From: an uncultured Prevotellaceae bacterium
Lineage (GTDB): Bacteria; Bacteroidota; Bacteroidia; Bacteroidales; Bacteroidaceae
Direction: 5' to 3'
Length of the DNA: 48,377 bases
Assembly (NCBI GenBank): GCA_900315455.1
Contig: OMZE01000036.1
Span: 1-48,377, forward strand
The notes below the pieces were generated by a model. It did not search any database. It saw only the letters and a list, made by a program, of their open reading frames with translations, and was not told where the DNA came from. A program made the translations under genes and the position numbers. Positions 24,869 through 32,800 of the stretch are shown here, one piece after another (position 1 is the first letter of the stretch; each line of letters opens with the position of its first letter).

Positions 24869-26322
24869 TTCTCTTCGAGTTTTGTGGCATTCTTGTCAAT
24901 ATAGTTCTTCTGACTGTCAACGGCGATGAGAACACGGTCGCTGTCGCGCAGATAGGCACCGTCTGTGGTGAATTCGGTCACGCCGCTGTCATACTCCCCT
25001 AAGTAGCGCAGGGTGCCGTCAGAGGGGTTCATCAGCCATACGTTCTTCTTCGCTCCAGAGATTTTGGTCAGGTCTATTTGCATGGGCTTGCCGCTGTAGT
25101 TGTACGCCAAAAGGTAGTCGGTGCCACGGGTTCCCGCTACCCGGTCGTAGCGCTCGCCGTTGTGGCCGGCGATAATGCTTTGGTCGGCCACGCGCTCGGT
25201 GAAGGGGAAGGTGAGCATCAGCCATTTCAGGTAACGCATCTGCTGGTAGCCGGGGTCGTTCAGGGCGTCCCACCATGCTTTCTGGGCGCCAAACGATGGC
25301 AATACGCCGGGACGCATGAACTGCATGATGCTGTTGTGTCCGTAGGTGTGGCCGAAACAGCCGGCGAAGACTGCCCAGTAGGCATAACGGCGCACATCGT
25401 AGTCCTGCCAGCGGGGGGCACTCAAATCGTGGAGACCTTGGGGGATGTCCTCGTACGATGGCTCTCCGTCGATGACGGGTTTCCTCACGTCGCTGTCGAG
25501 TTCGCCGCCATCACTCTTGGGCATACTCATGTCTACATAGCGCCAGTTGTCTTCTTCGGTGTTGTCCTTGATGGTGTAGTCACCGTCGCCGTTGCGCTGT
25601 CCATATCGCCGGTGACCGCTCTGAAACATGTTGAAGTCGAGCCATTCGCGGTCGTGAAACCACCATGCACTGGTAGTGCGGCCACGGGGGTGGAAGGTCA
25701 TCACATGCCCGGGGTCGGCCTTCTTGATAGCTCGGGCGAGGGCATCCCACGAGGCGGTGCCCTTGTTGCCCTTGATGTCGCCTCCTATCATCCAGATGAT
25801 GTTGGGCTTGTCTTTATACCGCTCGCCGAGGAACTTGCCGTAGCGGGCGGCTTGCTTCTCGTCCATCTTCTCTATCTGTGAACCCCAGATGCAGTCCATG
25901 GCGATGTAGATGCCGTTGGCTTCGGCCATGTCGACGATATAGTCGAGATGGTCCCAATAGCCATAACCGCCCTCACGGGTGAAACGGGCAAAGTCGAAAC
26001 GCTCGTCGTTGGCCTGGGCACCATAGGTGTTGAAGGTGGGTATGGCGCAAAGCACCTGTATCTGCTCCACATTGTAGCCCATCTCACGCTCGCGGGTGAG
26101 GTAAAATTTCACCTCGTCGCGGTTGAGCCGTTCGGGCATCAGCCACGCGGTATTGCCCAGCCAGAAGAAGGGGGTGCCGTTCTCATGCACTAGATAGAGG
26201 TGGTTGTCGGATACGGTGAGACGTCCGTTTTTCCAGGGTTTGTAGATGCTTGCTGCCTGCAGGGTGGCGCCAGTCACCACACACCATGCCATCAGGAGGA
26301 AAATCACCAGCCTTTTATTCAT
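24862..26322 (-). CDS. GH140-type glycosidase (DUF4038), probable endo-apiosidase
   Basis: The 486-residue product starts at the ATG giving MNKRLVIFLLMAWCVV, a signal peptide; the longer frame adds 26 unlikely residues. DUF4038 features are clear: PFFWLGNTAWLMPERLNRDE near the N-terminus, PNIIWMIGGDIKG with a likely catalytic Asp (about 182), and KPVIDGEPSYEDIP with a likely catalytic Glu (about 287). The C-terminal 90 residues look like the collagen-binding-2-like beta domain found in this family. Characterised GH140 enzymes cut apiosyl linkages of rhamnogalacturonan II. It is the first gene of the operon and overlaps the GH78 gene by seven bases. Related DUF4038 proteins have other specificities, so apiosidase is a family inference. 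Confidence 0.88.
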   Translation of the reverse strand: MNKRLVIFLLMAWCVVTGATLQAASIYKPWKNGRLTVSDNHLYLVHENGTPFFWLGNTAWLMPERLNRDEVKFYLTREREMGYNVEQIQVLCAIPTFNTYGAQANDERFDFARFTREGGYGYWDHLDYIVDMAEANGIYIAMDCIWGSQIEKMDEKQAARYGKFLGERYKDKPNIIWMIGGDIKGNKGTASWDALARAIKKADPGHVMTFHPRGRTTSAWWFHDREWLDFNMFQSGHRRYGQRNGDGDYTIKDNTEEDNWRYVDMSMPKSDGGELDSDVRKPVIDGEPSYEDIPQGLHDLSAPRWQDYDVRRYAYWAVFAGCFGHTYGHNSIMQFMRPGVLPSFGAQKAWWDALNDPGYQQMRYLKWLMLTFPFTERVADQSIIAGHNGERYDRVAGTRGTDYLLAYNYSGKPMQIDLTKISGAKKNVWLMNPSDGTLRYLGEYDSGVTEFTTDGAYLRDSDRVLIAVDSQKNYIDKNATKLEEKW

Positions 26323-26397
26323 AGAAAAACAGTTTTTTTGTGTTCGACGTACTGTACCTCCTTTGTAACTTGTTTTCTTGTAGGGAAGTATCATCCG

Positions 26398-26405
26398 CAA
26401 ATTTA
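26398..26405 (-). promoter_or_regulatory. -7 box of the GH140-GH78-GH2 operon
   Basis: TAAATTTG on the minus strand matches TAnnTTTG exactly, 76 bases before the GH140 start. It has no good -33 box, which suggests activator dependence. It lies 42 bases from the divergent esterase -7 box. Confidence 0.5.
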
Positions 26406-26424
26406 CATAAAAATAGTTGTTTTG

Positions 26425-26455
26425 TTTGATGATTCGTGTTTTTTCGTTATTTTTG
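26425..26455 (+). promoter_or_regulatory. Promoter of the carboxylesterase gene
   Basis: TTTG (26425-26428), a 19-base spacer and TATTTTTG (26448-26455) match the Bacteroidota consensus perfectly. The start codon at 26477 gives a very short leader of about 15 bases. Confidence 0.75.
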
Positions 26456-26476
26456 CCTTGTTTTTATGCTTGCCTT

Positions 26477-28057
26477 ATGAAGAAATCTTTCGTTTTGCTG
26501 ATATTGTTATTGTCGGTGTTTGTCGGCATGCAAGGTGGAAACAGTGGTGTCGCTCCTGGCGATAACCCCGCCCCCGTGGTGCAGACCGTTTCGGGAAAGG
26601 TGAAGGGCATCGACCAGGAAGGGTCGATGGCTTTTCTGGGCATTCCTTATGCCAAGATTGAACGGTTTATGCCACCAGCACCTGTCGACAGTTGGGACAC
26701 CATAAGGGTGTGCGACCACTGGGGACCGCAGGCCATGCAACCCACTCATGGCAGGACGCTCTCCGAAGATGAGATGTCGGAAAAGAACTGTTGTGTGCTC
26801 AATGTCTGGACGACCGACCTGAAGGCCCGAAAGCCAGTGATGGTGTGGCTCCATGGTGGTGGCTTCGACTCTGGCACCTCGGCATGGAATCCGGGCATGG
26901 CCCTGGCAAAGAAAGACGTGGTGGTGGTAAGCGTCAACCACCGCCTCAATATCCTCGGGTTCCTCGACCTCTCTTCATGTTCCGACAAGTACAAATATTC
27001 TGGCAATGTGGGCATGCTCGACGTGGTGGCTGCACTACAGTGGGTGAGAGACAACATCTCGAGGTTTGGGGGCAATCCCGATAACGTCACTATTTTCGGT
27101 GAGTCGGGTGGCGGCGGAAAAGTGGGCACATTGCTGTGCATGCCCCCCGCAAAAGGACTCTTCCATAAGGCCATCATCCTGAGCGGAACCATTCTCAATG
27201 TCAACACCAAGGCGATGAGCGAAAGGCTGGGGGAGGCAGTGCTCAACCAACTGGGTATCGACCGTGAGCATATCGACCGCATCAAGGAGGTGCCCTACCA
27301 GCAACTCTACGATGCCGGACAACGGGCGATGGCTGCAAGTATTGGTACCCGAAAACCGGGCACACCGATGATGTGGGGATTCGGACCTACGCCTGATGGC
27401 GTGACGTTGTTGCAACAGCCCTTCCAACCGGGCTTCCCTGATATCTCCAGCGATGTGCCCATACTTATCGGCACGACTTTCAACGAACTGCAACGGTTGG
27501 CATACCAACAGCCCATGACGCTCGAACAGGCAAGAACGGCACTGCAGCCCACCTTCGGCGAGGAGACCGACGGGTATATACGTGCATTCGCCAAGGCTTA
27601 CCCCGACTATACGCCGCAAGACCTCCTGAGCATCGACTGGCTCTTCCGGCCAAAGACCATCATCACCGCCGACCACATCGCACAAAGCCGTAAGGCGAAA
27701 ACCTATATGTATATGTTCACTTGGCGGTCGCCGCTCACCAATGCTTCGCAGCACGGCCATGAACTGAAGTTCTGCTTCAATACCCTGCACCATTCAAAAA
27801 ACGAGTTGCCGGAAGCAACAGCGCAAGATCTCAGACTGGCCGATCTCATGAGCAGTTCGTGGGCAAGTTTCGCGCACGATGGCGACCCCAATACGAAAGA
27901 CCTTCCCAAATGGAAACCTTATACGGCGAAAAACGGTGTGATGATGATTTTCGACTACAATTGCCGCATACGTAAGAACCCCGACCGCCGTCTCGAGGAA
28001 ATCATCAACCGCCATTGCTTTAAGCAACTGGATGAATTTCAGAAGAATAAGCATTAA
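26477..28057 (+). CDS. Secreted carboxylesterase type B
   Basis: This 526-residue protein starts at the ATG giving MKKSFVLLILLLSVFVG, a signal peptide; the promoter position rules out the longer frame. The carboxylesterase-B fold is clear: VSGKVKGIDQEGSMAFLGIPYA, CCVLNVWT, PVMVWLHGGGFDSG for the oxyanion hole, and the nucleophile motif FGESGGGGK with Ser at about 210 (the family usually has GESAGG). The catalytic His is likely in the block ASQHGHELKF. Such secreted esterases remove acetyl, feruloyl or methyl groups. The gene is divergent from the GH140 operon and may be co-regulated, which points to pectin de-esterification; this is inference. Confidence 0.9.
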   Translation: MKKSFVLLILLLSVFVGMQGGNSGVAPGDNPAPVVQTVSGKVKGIDQEGSMAFLGIPYAKIERFMPPAPVDSWDTIRVCDHWGPQAMQPTHGRTLSEDEMSEKNCCVLNVWTTDLKARKPVMVWLHGGGFDSGTSAWNPGMALAKKDVVVVSVNHRLNILGFLDLSSCSDKYKYSGNVGMLDVVAALQWVRDNISRFGGNPDNVTIFGESGGGGKVGTLLCMPPAKGLFHKAIILSGTILNVNTKAMSERLGEAVLNQLGIDREHIDRIKEVPYQQLYDAGQRAMAASIGTRKPGTPMMWGFGPTPDGVTLLQQPFQPGFPDISSDVPILIGTTFNELQRLAYQQPMTLEQARTALQPTFGEETDGYIRAFAKAYPDYTPQDLLSIDWLFRPKTIITADHIAQSRKAKTYMYMFTWRSPLTNASQHGHELKFCFNTLHHSKNELPEATAQDLRLADLMSSSWASFAHDGDPNTKDLPKWKPYTAKNGVMMIFDYNCRIRKNPDRRLEEIINRHCFKQLDEFQKNKH

Positions 28058-28089
28058 ACAACTTGGATAAGCCGCCATAGCCTCTTCTC

Positions 28090-28127
28090 CATCTCATGAG
28101 AGCACGCTTAGCGCCAGCCATGAGATG
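28090..28127. repeat. 9-bp inverted repeat with nested hairpin
   Basis: CATCTCATG (28090-28098) and CATGAGATG (28119-28127) pair perfectly around 20 bases that hold a small CGC-TTA-GCG hairpin. It lies between the carboxylesterase and the YitT-like gene and has no T run. Confidence 0.6.
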
Positions 28128-28160
28128 TCAACTGCAATAACCTAAACTATTACAATAACG

Positions 28161-29066
28161 ATGGAAACACAAAAAATCAGCCGAAAACTGCTCTTGAGCG
28201 AATTGCACGACTATGCCTTCATCTTCATCGGCATACTGATGTGCGCGTCAGGATGGGTGGTGTTCCTGCTGCCCAACCATATCATGACAGGGGGAACACC
28301 GGGTATATCATCCATATTGGAGTGGGGACTGGGTATAGATGTGGAATACTCCTATATGGCTATCAACGGCATCTTGCTCCTTATCGCCCTCAAGATATTG
28401 GGACTGCGTTTCTGCGTCAAAACCATCTATGCTGTAGCCTTGTTCTCGATTTTCATTCCCATCTTGAGAAATCTGGTGGGCGACAGGCAATTGTTGAGCG
28501 ACCAACTTTTTATGGCCACGGTGGTGGGGGCTTGTTTCTGGGGATGCGGAGTGGGAATAAGTCTCGCGGCCCATGGCAGCACGGGCGGTTCCGACGTTGT
28601 GGCGGCTATAGTCAACAAGTATAAGGACATCTCGCTCGGACATGCCATCCTTATTACCGACTTGTTGATCATTACCTCGAGTTATTTGGTGCTGCGCGAC
28701 TGGGAACAGGTCATCTACGGATATGTGATGCTCTTCATCTCTACTTTTTGCGTAGACCAGGTGGTGAATATGTCGCGACGGTCGGTGCAGTTCTTCATCA
28801 TCACAGAGAAATACAAGGAGATTGGCGAGCAAATCAACAACAACATCCATCGGGGCTGCACCCTCATCAAGGGACAGGGGTTCTATTCTGGCCACGATGT
28901 GCACATGCTGTTCGTGCTGGCAAGAAGGTCGGAGTCGGGACGTATTTTTGCGCTGATCAATGAAATCGACCCCAGGGCGTTTGTCTCGCAAAGTGCGGTC
29001 ATTGGAGTCTATGGCGAGGGCTTCGAAGGATTCAAGGCCCGACTGCGAACAAAAAAGCATGAGTAG
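28161..29066 (+). CDS. YitT-family membrane protein (DUF161/DUF2179)
   Basis: This 301-residue inner-membrane protein has six predicted membrane segments in residues 15-205, with the family block FLLPNHIMTGGTPGISSIL and the glycine-rich AAHGSTGGSDVVAAIVNKY. Residues about 210-295 form the cytoplasmic DUF2179 domain (FFIITEKYKEIGEQI, GCTLIKGQGFYSG, DPRAFVSQSAVIGVYGEGF). The length is normal. The family is widespread and its role is unclear. It starts 103 bases after the carboxylesterase stop, with an inverted repeat between; I saw no clear promoter, so it may be read from upstream. Confidence 0.92.
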   Translation: METQKISRKLLLSELHDYAFIFIGILMCASGWVVFLLPNHIMTGGTPGISSILEWGLGIDVEYSYMAINGILLLIALKILGLRFCVKTIYAVALFSIFIPILRNLVGDRQLLSDQLFMATVVGACFWGCGVGISLAAHGSTGGSDVVAAIVNKYKDISLGHAILITDLLIITSSYLVLRDWEQVIYGYVMLFISTFCVDQVVNMSRRSVQFFIITEKYKEIGEQINNNIHRGCTLIKGQGFYSGHDVHMLFVLARRSESGRIFALINEIDPRAFVSQSAVIGVYGEGFEGFKARLRTKKHE

Positions 29067-29107
29067 TTTTTTTTCAGTGTTTTTATACAATTATCGTAAT
29101 AATTTGT

Positions 29108-29115
29108 TATTTTTG
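29108..29115 (+). promoter_or_regulatory. -7 box for the TMEM43-like gene
   Basis: TATTTTTG fits TAnnTTTG, 75 bases before the start codon at 29191. No clear TTTG is found at the -33 position. Confidence 0.4.
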
Positions 29116-29190
29116 CCGTGGTAATTATGCCAAGTTTAGTACGAAAGAATAAAAATCATTATACTTTAATTAATCACTAATCATTAAAAA

Positions 29191-30513
29191 ATGGCATATC
29201 AAGAAGTTACGACTACTGGTTACGGAACAAGAGTGAAAAACTCCTTCGGAGGTATCATTCCGGGATTCCTGATGTTTATCGCTGCCACGGCGCTGCTGTG
29301 GTGGAACGAGGGCAGGGCGGTGAAAACCGACAAAATGCTCAACGAGACCGAGAAGGTGTGCGTCGACATGGAAAACCCTGGCAAAATTGACAAGTCGCTC
29401 GATGGCGAAGTGGTGTGCGCCACGGCTATGGCAACCACCGAAGACTCGCTGTCCGACAGCCAGTTCAACCTGGGCGAAAAGGCCATCAGCCTGATACGCA
29501 ACGTGGAATACTACCAATGGGTGGAGCATTCAACGAGTGAGAGCAAAGACAAGTTTGGCGGAAAGGAGGTCACTACCACTACCTATACTTATTCGAAGGA
29601 ATGGATGCCGAGACCTGTCGACAGCGGCGCTTTCCACGATCCTGCCTATCAAGGCAAGAACCATGTGGTGGCCAACTACGAGGATCAGCAACAGTGGGCT
29701 GAGAACGTGGCATTTGGCGCCTACAAACTCAATGAGTCGCTCATCCACTCCATCTCTTCCAGAGAACCGGTGTTGCTCAACATCGACCCGGCCGGACTTG
29801 CCGACATCAATAAAAGCGTGGCTGCGGTTTATGGAAGCACTACTGTTGCCCAACCGGCACCCACTCAACCCGTGGTGACAGACTCCGCTGCTACAGTGGT
29901 ACCCGACAGTGTGCCGCAAGACAACAAGGTGGATTTGGAATACGTGCATCAGAGTGGCAACGTGCTCTACCTCGGAAAGACGGCAGGCGCTCCTGCTATC
30001 GGCGACGTGCGCATCACCTTCGAGAAAATCGTGCCTGCAAAGGTTACTATCATCGCACAGGTAACGGATGATACGTTCAAGCCTTACAAGGCAAAGAACG
30101 GCAAGCGTTTCCAGACTCTCGTCATGGGAAAGAAAGACGCCGACGAAATCTTCGACTCCGAGCATGCTGCCAACCATATGTGGCTGTGGGTAATCCGCAT
30201 CATCGGTGTGTTGCTCGTCATCGCCGGACTGAAGGGCATCTTCGGAATCTTCTCCACACTGCTCAAGGTCATCCCGTTCCTCTCATCCATCCTCGGCTGG
30301 GGTATTGGTGTGGTCTGCACTGTGGTGGGCATCGTTTGGTCGCTCATCGTCATTGCTATCGCTTGGCTCTTCTACCGTCCGCTTCTGGGCATCGGTCTCC
30401 TCGTCCTCGCCGGATTCCTCATCTGGGTCTTCGCCTTCAAGGGCAAGGAGAAACTGGCGTCTATGGCAAGGCGTAATGGCCAGAACCCCATCCCTGAGCC
30501 TACAACGAAGTAA
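29191..30513 (+). CDS. TMEM43-family membrane protein
   Basis: This 440-residue protein has one N-terminal membrane segment (about residues 20-38, with IIPGFLMFIAATALLWWNEGRAVKT), a long non-membrane region (about 40-325), and three or four C-terminal membrane segments (about 329-425) ending in a short basic tail. The NEGRAVKT block after the first segment, the ISLIRNVEYYQWVEH block and the terminal membrane cluster match the TMEM43 (LUMA) family, best known from an animal nuclear-envelope protein and also found in bacteria. The bacterial function is unknown. It is probably a single-gene transcript, ended by a strong terminator. Confidence 0.87.
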   Translation: MAYQEVTTTGYGTRVKNSFGGIIPGFLMFIAATALLWWNEGRAVKTDKMLNETEKVCVDMENPGKIDKSLDGEVVCATAMATTEDSLSDSQFNLGEKAISLIRNVEYYQWVEHSTSESKDKFGGKEVTTTTYTYSKEWMPRPVDSGAFHDPAYQGKNHVVANYEDQQQWAENVAFGAYKLNESLIHSISSREPVLLNIDPAGLADINKSVAAVYGSTTVAQPAPTQPVVTDSAATVVPDSVPQDNKVDLEYVHQSGNVLYLGKTAGAPAIGDVRITFEKIVPAKVTIIAQVTDDTFKPYKAKNGKRFQTLVMGKKDADEIFDSEHAANHMWLWVIRIIGVLLVIAGLKGIFGIFSTLLKVIPFLSSILGWGIGVVCTVVGIVWSLIVIAIAWLFYRPLLGIGLLVLAGFLIWVFAFKGKEKLASMARRNGQNPIPEPTTK

Positions 30514-30535
30514 CTTCCACATCTCCTCATAAAAA

Positions 30536-30571
30536 AGAGCCGGCTTCATCCAAGAAGCCGGCTCTCTTTTT
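30536..30571 (+). terminator. Terminator after the TMEM43-like gene
   Basis: GAGCCGGCTTC (30537-30547) pairs with GAAGCCGGCTC (30554-30564) around a 6-base loop; A and T runs flank the stem. Confidence 0.9.
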
Positions 30572-30701
30572 CTTGCTCTGCAGGGCGATACTCACTCCGG
30601 CTCCTATTCATGCCCCTATAGTCCGAAACCACGATAGCACCAATGGCCTGCAGTAAGAATTAGATACAAATAAGATTTGCAAATCAAAAAATCGTTAAAA
30701 G

Positions 30702-30733
30702 TTTGGCTGGAAAAACATTATTTGCTAACTTTG
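30702..30733 (+). promoter_or_regulatory. Promoter of the secreted protein gene at 30778
   Basis: TTTG (30702-30705), a 20-base spacer and TAACTTTG (30726-30733) fit the Bacteroidota consensus, giving a leader of about 38 bases. Confidence 0.75.
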
Positions 30734-30777
30734 CTGCACTACAGAAAGGAATATGTAATAACTAAAACCATACGACT

Positions 30778-31557
30778 ATGAAGAAATTTTACCTTATTGC
30801 TTTGATGGCAGTGATGACCCTTGCTGCCAGTGCGCAACAGCGTGTAGTAATCAACACAGGTAGTGGCACTAATCTGGAGAAATACGATGGTGTGCAATGT
30901 CAGGTTACAGCCAATAGATATCTCTTCCATGGTTGGAACACCCTCGCTTTGCCTATCGATCTTACCACAGAAGAACTGAATGAATGCTTCGGGGCTGACT
31001 GCAGGTTGGAGAAACTTGTCTTCGCTGAGAGCGAAGCCGGCAGCGTGGTGCTCTATTTCCAGGATTGCAAGGCTGAGGGCATGCAGGCCAACGTGCCGTA
31101 TATCCTTTACTACAATGGTGAGAATGGCTCACGGAAAATAGCCAAATTGGCTACCATCGTCAATGACAACGCCATCGTTTCTTTCGACGTGCGTAATTCA
31201 TCCGAGACAGTCTCGATGGTGGGCGTGAAGAAACACATCGACGGTGTGGGCTATTATGGCGTGCTCGCTGCCGACAATGCAGAGGCTAAGTTCGTGAAGG
31301 TAGACGAGGCGAAGAGCGGATTCTATGCCACACGTTGCTATGTGACTCTCTCCTCGGGCAATGACGCCCAACTCGTTACACGTCATCTCGCTGCTGGCGA
31401 GATTGCCGGCATCAGCGATGTGGTGACTGGCAATGAGAGGGTTGATGTGTACAACATCTCTGGCGCCAAGGTTGCCACAGGCATCAAAGCCTCGCAGGTA
31501 AGCAAACTCCAGCCGGGCATCTATGTTGTCAACGGACAGAAAGTGCTGGTGAAATAA
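30778..31557 (+). CDS. Secreted protein with possible T9SS C-terminal sorting tail
   Basis: This 259-residue protein has a clear signal peptide ending LAASAQ. The middle part is beta-rich and I do not recognise it (blocks HGWNTLALPIDLTTEELNE, VPYILYYNGENGSRK). The last 40 residues, with VDVYNISGAKVATGI, LQPGIYVVNGQKVLVK, look like the Por-secretion type A tail that directs proteins through the type IX system: a first strand with VDVYN, a Gly turn, then PGIYVV and a basic end. It has its own consensus promoter and a strong terminator, so it is a single-gene unit. I cannot assign a function. Confidence 0.75.
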   Translation: MKKFYLIALMAVMTLAASAQQRVVINTGSGTNLEKYDGVQCQVTANRYLFHGWNTLALPIDLTTEELNECFGADCRLEKLVFAESEAGSVVLYFQDCKAEGMQANVPYILYYNGENGSRKIAKLATIVNDNAIVSFDVRNSSETVSMVGVKKHIDGVGYYGVLAADNAEAKFVKVDEAKSGFYATRCYVTLSSGNDAQLVTRHLAAGEIAGISDVVTGNERVDVYNISGAKVATGIKASQVSKLQPGIYVVNGQKVLVK

Positions 31558-31572
31558 TCCAGGGCTTCGCCC

Positions 31573-31600
31573 GATTGAAGATTGAAAATTGAAAATTATA
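31573..31600 (+). repeat. ATTGAAA-type heptamer array
   Basis: About three and a half copies of ATTGAAA/G follow a small GGGC-TTC-GCCC hairpin (31562-31572). The array is the reverse complement of the CAATTTT array 100 bases away, with a terminator between them. Confidence 0.7.
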
Positions 31601-31632
31601 AAGCCCCTCGCACCAAAAGTGCGAGGGGCTTT
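31600..31632. terminator. Bidirectional terminator between the secreted protein gene and thiL
   Basis: A 14-bp perfect stem with core GCCCCTCGCAC (31600-31613 with 31619-31632) has loop CAAAA. A and T runs on both sides suit the convergent genes. Confidence 0.9.
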
Positions 31633-31703
31633 AATTTCAAATGACATTCTTCGGCCGCTAATCTTCAAATGCCGAGGCATAGCCGACATTCGCCGCAAAG
31701 CGG

Positions 31704-31738
31704 CAATTTTCAATTTTCAATTTTCAATTTTCAATTTT
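31704..31738 (+). repeat. Five perfect CAATTTT heptamers
   Basis: Tandem copies at 31704, 31711, 31718, 31725 and 31732. The thiL stop codon (31731-31733 on the minus strand) lies in the array, so the last residues of ThiL come from repeat DNA. Confidence 0.9.
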
Positions 31739-32798
31739 TCAACGGGTTCCACCCTTGTGCCTTGAGTTCCAACTCGCTGCCGTCGCGGGCAACAAGCATC
31801 ATGCCCATGCTGGCGTCGGTGATGTGGCCGATGAGTTTCACACCCTCTATCTGCTCCACCTTGTCCAGGTCGCCGATGCTCACAGTAAAGAGCAATTCGT
31901 AGTCCTCACCGCCGTTCAGCGCACAGGTGGTGACGTTCATGTTCAACTCTTCAGCCATCAAGGCGGTTTGATAGTCAATGGGGATGTTCTTCTCAAAGAT
32001 ACGGCACCCGCAACCGCTGCGCTCACAGATATGGTGCAACTCGCTGCTCAACCCGTCGCTGATGTCCATCATCGATGTCGGACGGATGTTCATTTCACGA
32101 AGGCGTGAGATGATGTCACCACGGGCCTCAGGCTTAATCTGACGCTCGATGAGATATTCTTTTCCTGCGAAATCGGGCTGGAAATGGGCCAAATCCTCCA
32201 ATACGGCCTTGTTGCCCGACTTGCGGGCTTCATCCACTTGTTGGTAATACACCGCCTTCTCGCGCTCCAGCAGTTGCAGACCCATATACGAAGAACCCAG
32301 GTCACCGCTCACGCAGATGAGGTCGGTGTCTTTGGCACCGCCACGATACACGATGTCTTCTTTCCGTGCCTCACCGATACAGGTGATGCTGATGGCGAGA
32401 CCGGTCATCGAAGAGGTGGTGTCACCACCTACGATGTCGACACCCCATTTCTCGCATGCCAGTCGCAGACCGTCATAGAACGCTTCGAGGTCTTCCACGC
32501 TGAAGCGTTTGCTTAGGGCGATGCTCACAAGGAGTTGGCGGGGAGTGCCGTTCATGGCGAAGATGTCGCTGATGTTCACCATAGCCGACTTGTAGCCGAG
32601 GTGCTGCAGGTCGATATAGGTAAGGTCGAAGTGTATGCCCTCCATGAGCATGTCGGTGGTCACCAGCACTTCCTTGTCGGGATAGTGCATCACGGCGCAG
32701 TCGTCGCCCACGCCAATGAGTGTCGATGCGTTCTGGGGCTTGATGTTGTCGGTGAGTCGGCGTATCAAGCCAAATTCACCTAGTTCGGATATGTTCAT
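31731..32798 (-). CDS. thiL: Thiamine-monophosphate kinase
   Basis: This 355-residue cytoplasmic enzyme phosphorylates thiamine monophosphate to the diphosphate cofactor. Family marks: IGVGDDCAVMHYPD, LVTTDMLMEGIHFDL, KSAMVNISDIFAMNG, DIVGGDTTSS, TSMMDISDGLSSELHHI and LNGGEDYELLFTV, covering the ATP and Mg sites. The length fits. The start is two bases after the PNP stop in a four-gene operon (sppA, lpxK, PNP, thiL). The C-terminal LKN and stop codon fall inside a CAATTTT heptamer array, so the tail may vary between strains. Confidence 0.96.
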   Translation of the reverse strand: MNISELGEFGLIRRLTDNIKPQNASTLIGVGDDCAVMHYPDKEVLVTTDMLMEGIHFDLTYIDLQHLGYKSAMVNISDIFAMNGTPRQLLVSIALSKRFSVEDLEAFYDGLRLACEKWGVDIVGGDTTSSMTGLAISITCIGEARKEDIVYRGGAKDTDLICVSGDLGSSYMGLQLLEREKAVYYQQVDEARKSGNKAVLEDLAHFQPDFAGKEYLIERQIKPEARGDIISRLREMNIRPTSMMDISDGLSSELHHICERSGCGCRIFEKNIPIDYQTALMAEELNMNVTTCALNGGEDYELLFTVSIGDLDKVEQIEGVKLIGHITDASMGMMLVARDGSELELKAQGWNPLKN

Positions 32799-32800
32799 GA

